Shown: positions 8,535 to 12,453 of the stretch, piece by piece
Layout of the letters: each line of letters begins with the position of its first letter
Position numbering within the stretch: position 1 is the first letter of the stretch
Origin: JBOGWP01 sp050693875
GTDB lineage: Bacteria > Actinomycetota > CADDZG01 > JAHWKV01 > JBOGWP01
DNA: 12,453 bases
Direction of reading: 5' to 3'
Assembly: GCA_050693875.1 (NCBI GenBank)
Contig: JBOGWP010000010.1
Span: forward strand, 1-12,453
Notes under the pieces: generated by a model
Databases searched by the model: none
Told to the model about the DNA's origin: nothing
What the model saw: the letters and a program-made list of their open reading frames with translations, nothing else
Made by a program: the position numbers and the translations under genes

Positions 8535-9339
8535 GTGGGAGGTAGAAGCGGCGGGACGGGAGCGCGCGAGGCCTCCTACGGCAAGAGCGAGGCCGAAGGG
8601 TTTCCCAACGAACTCGCGCCTACCAAGAAGGGTTCGGCGCGCAGGCTACGCGAGGAGCCTCGACTGGGTCTGAGATTGCTCGTCTGCGACCCGGAGCCAC
8701 TGCTAGTTCGCGGACTGGCGACGGCACTTCGCGAGGAGTTGCCCGAGGCTAAGGTCGTAGGGTGCATCCTTGACCGCGAGGACGTCGCGCAAGCAACCCG
8801 CCAATTCCAGCCTGACGTGGTCCTGGTCAGCACTACTCACCGGACATGGTATTGCTGCGAGGTTGCGAGTCAAATCCGCACAGTTTGCCCCTCTGCGAGC
8901 ATCGTCCTCTTCGCCGCCGACATCGGCAACATCGACATAGCCGCCCTGTTGGAGATAGGTGCTGCAGGGTACCTCACCACGGGTGCCGACATCGCTGATG
9001 TCGTTAAGATCATCAAGATCATAGACAGTGGATACTTCGTCATCCACCGGTCCCTGTTTACGCTGTTTCTCGGCGGCTTTCAGAACGGGCCCCGCACCGT
9101 CGATTCCGCAACTCGTGAAAATGCTGGCCTGCCTAGTGAATGGCGAGACGAATAGGGAGCTCGCCAAGCGGATTAACGTGAGCGAGAGAACACTTAGACG
9201 TCGCCTCGCCATCCTCTACGCCGAATTGGGCGTCTCTAATCGAATGGAGGCGGCTCTGTGGGCAGCGAATCGCGGTATCGGAACCCAAAAGGGGGATGCG
9301 AGCCGGCCACAGGCTGACCGTGCCGGGCCGGGGGCCTGA
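8535..9339 (+). pseudogene. LuxR/NarL-type regulator with degenerate receiver, frameshifted
   Basis: Two frames together make a transcription regulator. The first (to a stop at 9155) encodes a receiver-like domain (about 46-182). The second (to 9339) encodes a LuxR helix-turn-helix (about 190-247) with TNRELAKRINVSERTLRRRL and LGVSNRMEAALWAANRG. Removing one C from the run at 9090-9093 joins them into a 267-residue protein without a gap in homology. The receiver lacks the phosphorylation set: S99 stands where Asp is expected (PDVVLVS), F126 replaces Thr/Ser and T149 replaces the Lys of GYLLK. It is thus a pseudo-receiver that probably responds to protein contact or a ligand, not phosphate. 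The GTG at 8535 is preferred for GGGGAG 7 bases upstream; a GTG at 8520 is the alternative. It may control the secreted-protein genes downstream. Confidence 0.75.
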
Positions 9340-9455
9340 CCAGGCCGGGAACCGAGACGGCCGACTTGCATGATGTCTTGGAACCAGCTCGTACCTACAC
9401 TGTGAATCGAGCTTTCCCATCAGAAAGGCTTGATTCTCGAGCGAAAGCGAAGGGG

Positions 9456-9947
9456 GTGAGTCGGCTGCATACATCGAGCCAAACCCATGCGCCCGACCCG
9501 GAAAGGAGCGCCTGCCTGAGCCACTCCCGGCTCCGCCTTCGTCTGCTGCGTGGGCTGGCGCTGGCTCTCGTCGCATCCTTCGGATTCGCGACCGCGGCCC
9601 TGGGAGGGAACGACCACGTCCATAACGGAGTCTACTTGGGATACGGGGACGGGACAGATCTAGACGGGTACGCTCACCCGTTCGTAGATTATCCTAACAG
9701 CCAATGGAAGATAGCAGACTTTTTCGTCAATACCGCCCTCTGGAACCCAGCGTACGGGTGGTGGGAGTGTTATGGGCACCACGAACACTACACCTCGGGA
9801 TACGGTAGTCACATCCATTACAGCGACTCTCATGGCAGTCTAAGCTCATATGAGGACACATGGTATGCAAACGTCGGATCCGCCAGTCCTAGTGTGGGCT
9901 ACCATACGCACCAACACCACTACCCCCGCCAGTGCGTTTGGCCATGA
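9456..9947 (+). CDS. Secreted His/Tyr/Trp-rich protein, unknown function
   Basis: As drawn from the GTG at 9456 the protein has 163 residues. An Arg-rich stretch (RLRLRLLRG) and a hydrophobic core (about 33-49, ending ATAALG) form a signal peptide. The mature part, about 113 residues, is unusually rich in His, Tyr, Trp and Gly: HVH (54-56), HHEH (108-111), HIH (119-121) and HTHQHH (150-155), which could bind Zn, Cu or Ni. Two Cys (C105, C160) near the ends of this part may form a disulfide. The start is uncertain: the best ribosome-binding site (9502-9508) points to a CTG at 9516, giving a cleaner 143-residue signal-peptide protein, and a TTG at 9366 would extend it. No known family is recognised. 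It lies 26 bases upstream of the next secreted-protein gene. Confidence 0.7.
   Translation: MSRLHTSSQTHAPDPERSACLSHSRLRLRLLRGLALALVASFGFATAALGGNDHVHNGVYLGYGDGTDLDGYAHPFVDYPNSQWKIADFFVNTALWNPAYGWWECYGHHEHYTSGYGSHIHYSDSHGSLSSYEDTWYANVGSASPSVGYHTHQHHYPRQCVWP
9502..9508 (+). promoter_or_regulatory. Strong ribosome-binding site pointing to a CTG start
   Basis: AAAGGAG sits exactly 7 bases before an in-frame CTG at 9516, right at the start of the signal-peptide region. No ATG, GTG or TTG lies at that spacing. Either CTG is the real start or a GTG has mutated. The same AAAGGAG with a 7-base spacer precedes the GTG of the ISL3 transposase at 11914. Confidence 0.5.
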
Positions 9948-9973
9948 CTGAACATCTTGTGAGGTGATGCCGG

Positions 9974-10531
9974 ATGTCGGGACGAGTTTTTAGCAGGGGG
10001 TTTGTTGCTCTTTTCGTGGCGGCTCTCTTCGTTTCGGTAGGTGCCGACCTTCTTGCTTCTAGCAGCCGCTTCGAGCCCGTCACGGAAGAGCCCGAGCGGG
10101 CGAGGCCGGTGACTGATCCATCCGTATTCGCCAGCGGAACCACCACGGGCGGGGTGCCTTGGGAAGCGGTCGAGTACATGACCCGGGCCGGGTGGATCTG
10201 CATTGATTTCCGCTACTGGCAGGTGCCGGCGGAGCGGTCGGACTTGGCGGCATTGGGAGGTTGTTTCATCGACGGGTCACCCGAAACGGGCAGGGTGATG
10301 GGGAACATATGGCCGAGCCGAGAAACCGCCCTCGTTGGTCTGCTCGAAGGACCATCGAGCGGCCTCGGTCGGGGGCGAGGAGTCACCATCGAGTTCGGCG
10401 GCGGCGGGAAGGTGACGTCACAGTCGACGGAAGGGGGGGCGTTCGTGGCGGTAGGCCGCGGAATGCCCGTGGGACTAACCTACGAGTCATCCAGCGGCGG
10501 GGTGCTGTTCGAGCCCTGGAAGCGTCCCTGA
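9974..10531 (+). CDS. Secreted or membrane-anchored protein, unknown function
   Basis: The 185-residue protein has one N-terminal hydrophobic segment (about 9-28), which is a signal peptide or anchor. Its exported part begins with a polar Glu/Pro/Arg-rich linker (about 32-55). It then shows GGVPWEAVEY (59-68), GWICIDFRYW (73-82) and GGCF (95-98), with C76 and C97 likely disulfide-bonded. A Trp...Tyr...Gly-x-Cys-x-Asp...Gly-Gly-Cys pattern of this kind recurs, as far as I recall, in uncharacterised exported actinobacterial proteins of beta-rich fold. The second half is Gly-rich with alternating strand-like segments, consistent with a small beta domain. GAGGTG lies 7 bases before the ATG. It follows the His-rich gene by 26 bases, so the two are probably co-transcribed and act in the envelope. 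Confidence 0.75.
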   Translation: MSGRVFSRGFVALFVAALFVSVGADLLASSSRFEPVTEEPERARPVTDPSVFASGTTTGGVPWEAVEYMTRAGWICIDFRYWQVPAERSDLAALGGCFIDGSPETGRVMGNIWPSRETALVGLLEGPSSGLGRGRGVTIEFGGGGKVTSQSTEGGAFVAVGRGMPVGLTYESSSGGVLFEPWKRP

Positions 10532-10553
10532 CCTTCAGGAGGACCTGCGTCAT

Positions 10554-10637
10554 CTGCTGGCGCTCGAGTTTCTTGGGCCGGAAATCGGCACCGGCGCAAC
10601 TCACGGGTGCTCCTGCATGACGTGCGTGCGCCGCTAA
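10554..10637 (+). CDS. Possible very short ORF coupled to the next gene
   Basis: This frame, with coding-like third positions, ends in TAA overlapping the next start as TAATG, a classic coupling arrangement. It would encode about 27 residues ending GATHGCSCMTCVRR, with three Cys in five residues. A strong AGGAGG (10537-10542) lies upstream, but no ATG, GTG or TTG follows in this frame; CTG at 10554 is the nearest usable start and is 11 bases away. It may be a leader peptide, the damaged end of a gene, or chance. Low confidence. Confidence 0.25.
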   Translation: MLALEFLGPEIGTGATHGCSCMTCVRR

Positions 10638-11475
10638 TGGACGGGAAGGATCGGGGTCGGCAGACGGGCGTGCCCGCCGGGCGAGGGCGAGCGAATGGAT
10701 TCCTCGTGCTCGCTGGCGCCGGATATGTGAGCCTCCGCCTGGTCGGCTCAGGGCAGCTGACCATGCCCCAGCCGTCTGTTCGCTCTGGCTGGACGTCGCG
10801 ATCGTGGGCGTCTCGGTCCTGAGCTTCGTGGCCCTGGTGCTTCCGGGGATGCTCCTCGCTCTCCAGGGCAGCGGCCGCCTTTCCGTCTTGCCCGCCGCCT
10901 CGCACGCGGCGGCAGTGACCTTGCCTGCCCTGGGAGGAGGGGCACCGTTGCCGCCACGTTCCGGCTTCCTGTTGCGAGAGATGCTCGCCTTCACGCTGGT
11001 CGCCCTCCCGCCCCTCGTGCTCTCCGCTCAGGTACGCGGGAAGCCCAGCGCCCGCCTGGATCAGTTGGATCTCGCGTCCTTCACTCCCTGCCTGGCGGTC
11101 GCTGCCGGTGTCTTCTACGCCTGGGGAGAGGTGGTGGGCCTGATGGGCTCCCCACTCGCTCGATCTCCGCAGCCGCTGGGAGTCTTCGCTGCCTCCTTCG
11201 TCTTCGGAATCCTCGCCGGGACGAGGAGGCCCACCTGGCCCTGGCGCTCGTTGCTCGTCCCCGCCCTGCTGATCTCATCGGGCTTCGGGAGCTTCGCCCT
11301 TGCCCGCTCCATCTCGGGAGGGGCCTGGCCGACCGCCGCAGACCTGCTCGTGGCCGCGCCGATCCTCCCCGCCATCCTCGTGACCCTGGCCGGGTCGGCG
11401 TACTACCCGTTGCGCAAGAGTCTTGGCGACCGCTACGGCAAGACCTCGAAGCCCGACCTGGGTGGGTTGCCATGA
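10637..11475 (+). pseudogene. Polytopic membrane protein, unknown function, one-base frameshift
   Basis: The long open frame begins only at a GTG at 10804, in the middle of a hydrophobic segment and without a ribosome-binding site. The frame beginning at ATG 10637 has coding-like codons and a membrane segment (GFLVLAGAGYVSLRLVG) up to about 10769. Adding one C to the run at 10766-10769 fuses them into a continuous 279-residue protein (MPPAVCSLWLDVAIVGVSV at the join). That product has about seven hydrophobic segments (near 21-38, 49-76, 113-131, 148-168, 182-195, 205-225, 236-256) and a basic C-terminus. I recognise no family. The ATG at 10637 overlaps the TAA of a short upstream ORF. If the missing base is a sequence error the gene is intact. 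Confidence 0.6.
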
Positions 11476-11913
11476 TTCACTTGTATCGAGTTTCCGTGGT
11501 CAAGCATTCATATGGGGCTCCCGGCATTGATGTGGGTGCCCGAGGGGGGAAAACGACAGGGTCCTCGTTGCCCCGCTTGCTTGTCTGAACTGACCTTGTT
11601 GGGCGTGGGCGGAACTTGATCACGTCTCGGAGTAGACGCCGACGGTAATCGACGGCGAGGACGAGGGCCGTCTGCGAAGCAGACCGAAGGCCCTTGACGG
11701 GTGAGTGGGGCCCTGCCAGCCTGCCAGCCTGGCAGCGAAGCGGGGCGCAGCCACCCTCGGGGGCGAAGCCGGGCAGGAAGGGGGGTGCAGGGGGCAAGAG
11801 GCTCGCCGGTCAAGGGCGGCCCGGGCCCTGAGCACGATCGATGCGCAAGGCGACGCGCACGGAGCCCCGAGGTTCGTGGCTGACCAAAGTCCCGAACCGA
11901 AAGGAGCCTGCCC
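11476..11913. other. Intergenic region with second hairpin-repeat cluster
   Basis: These 438 bases separate the membrane-protein gene from the transposase fragment and hold no convincing gene; the minus-strand open frames across it are low-complexity readings of the repeats. The left part (11476-11640) is less GC-rich and featureless. The middle is the nested inverted repeat described separately. On the right, GGTTCG (11871-11876) and CGAACC (11893-11898) can pair just before the transposase ribosome-binding site, and may belong to the insertion-sequence end. I could not define a terminal inverted repeat for the element. Confidence 0.5.
11665..11816. repeat. Nested inverted repeat with GCGAAGC mini-hairpins
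   Basis: A compact hairpin, GTCTGC-GAA-GCAGAC (11670-11684), lies within a longer GGGCC/GGCCC stem (11665-11693). Next, 11691-11705 (CCCTTGACGGGTGAG) pairs with 11802-11816 (CTCGCCGGTCAAGGG) at 13 of 15 positions. The loop contains CTGCCAG/CTGGCAG and several GCGAAGC or near-GCGAAGC cores, including GGCGAAGCCGGGCAGG. The reverse complement of the tandem repeat at 156-345 uses the same vocabulary (GCGAAGCCCGGCAGG), so the two clusters look related but lie in opposite orientation. Confidence 0.65.
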
Positions 11914-12309
11914 GTGCGCGTCACCACTGCGTTCAAGCGCCTTTTGCGCCTGCCTGGCGTCAACGTCGCCTCCGTCGCCTTCCGTCCGGCTGCGGTGGAG
12001 GTCACCGTCTCCCTGCGCCGCCGGCGGCTCGTCTGCCCCTGCTGCGCCTGCTCCACCCGGGCCCGCTACGACTCCCGGCCGGTCGCGTCCGACTGGCGCC
12101 ACCTCGATCTCGGGGCCTGGCGCCTCGAGGTGCGGGCATCCCCGCGGCGTCTTGCCTGCCCGACCCAAGGCGTCAGGACGGAGGCAGTGTCCTTTGCCCG
12201 GGCGGGATCGGGGTTCACGACCGACTTCGAGGACCTGGTGGGCTACCTCGCCACCACCATGGACAAGACCGCCATCTGCCGGCTGGTGCGCATCGACTGG
12301 GACACCGTC
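11914..12309 (+). pseudogene. ISL3-family transposase, N-terminal fragment
   Basis: From a GTG at 11914 with AAAGGAG 7 bases upstream, about 132 codons match the N-terminus of ISL3-family transposases. They include a zinc-binding region with VCPCCACSTRARYD (40-53) and LACPTQGVRTEAV (80-92), and the block GFTTDFEDLVGYLATTMDKT followed by RLVRIDWDTV (123-132). Full-length relatives have about 400 residues with a DDE catalytic core. Here similarity stops sharply at about 12309; the frame stays open to the window edge but becomes Pro/Arg/Ser-rich and unrelated, because it reads antisense through a macro-domain gene. The fragment cannot be an active transposase. A Gln replaces the usual His in CPTHG, consistent with decay. 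Confidence 0.8.
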
Positions 12310-12453
12310 TTGAGCAGGATGCGGGGCGCAGAGCCCCGATCGCCACCCGGGCGGCCTCCCGAACCGGGTAGCCGTAGACCCCGGTCGAGATCGCCGGAAA
12401 CGCCACGCTGCGAGCCCCCAACTCATCCGCCACCCGCAGCGACTCGATGTGGC
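12310..12453 (-). pseudogene. Macro-domain protein, fragment cut by the IS junction
   Basis: Read leftward from the window's right edge, the minus strand encodes ESLRVADELGARSVAFPA, then ISTGVYGYPVREAARVAIGAL. SVAFPAISTGVYGYP is the hallmark of the macro domain, which binds ADP-ribose and in many members hydrolyses O-acetyl-ADP-ribose or removes ADP-ribose from targets. The N-terminal part lies beyond the window. After ALR, at about 12330-12310, the sequence stops looking like a macro domain and runs antisense through the ISL3 fragment to a stop at 12215, so the C-terminal helix and strand are lost or replaced. Removal of these final elements would probably damage the fold. The gene was therefore probably interrupted by the insertion sequence. 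Confidence 0.8.

Noticed and set aside
9085..9110. Programmed ribosomal frameshift in the regulator
   Set aside because: There is no slippery heptamer of a known type and no stop-codon-coupled signal; a one-base indel in a C-run explains the break more simply.
9332..9347. Terminator after the regulator (GGCCT-GACC-AGGCC)
   Set aside because: The stem is only 5 bp and no T-run follows it.

Overview
The window is GC-rich bacterial DNA, most likely from an uncultured or little-studied actinomycete-type organism. The evidence is strong G/C bias at third codon positions, frequent GTG starts, a gluABCD-ordered amino acid ABC transporter, Pro/Ser/Thr-rich tails on exported proteins, a NarL/LuxR-type regulator and an ISL3-family transposase. 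No rRNA or tRNA is present, so placement below phylum level is inference.

Layout, left to right. Positions 1-668 are essentially non-coding and hold a 74-bp tandem repeat built from hairpins with GCTTCGC/GCGAAGC cores, followed by a long inverted repeat. Two minus-strand genes follow: a small exported or membrane-anchored protein of unknown function (669-1169) and a membrane HD-GYP protein, a probable cyclic-di-GMP phosphodiesterase (1272-2771). Divergently, a tightly packed plus-strand operon (2884-7056) encodes a Rieske [2Fe-2S] protein with a C-terminal chagasin-like domain, then an ATPase, lipoprotein binding protein and two permeases in the order of the Corynebacterium gluABCD glutamate importer. 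ATGA overlaps join the Rieske gene to the ATPase and the first permease to the second.

The right half is accessory DNA. Positions 7057-8534 hold no intact gene, only a decayed transposase remnant. Next come a LuxR-type regulator with a degenerate receiver domain, broken by a one-base frameshift (8535-9339), a small His/Tyr/Trp-rich secreted protein (9456-9947), a second secreted protein with a conserved-looking Trp/Cys pattern (9974-10531), a possible very short ORF, and a polytopic membrane protein broken by another one-base frameshift (10637-11475). These genes share strand and close spacing and may form one regulator-plus-envelope cassette. Both frameshifts can be repaired by one base in a run of four Cs, so they could be sequence errors or real decay.

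The right end holds a second GCGAAGC hairpin cluster (11665-11816), the N-terminal third of an ISL3 transposase (11914 to about 12309), and, abutting it on the minus strand, part of a macro-domain gene that continues beyond the window.

The most unusual items are the Rieske/chagasin-like fusion inside a glutamate-type transporter operon, the HD-GYP protein with a C-terminal membrane anchor and extracytoplasmic tail, the pseudo-receiver regulator with its secreted neighbours, and the two hairpin-repeat clusters sharing the same stable mini-hairpin core. Functional links between neighbours are inferred from position only.
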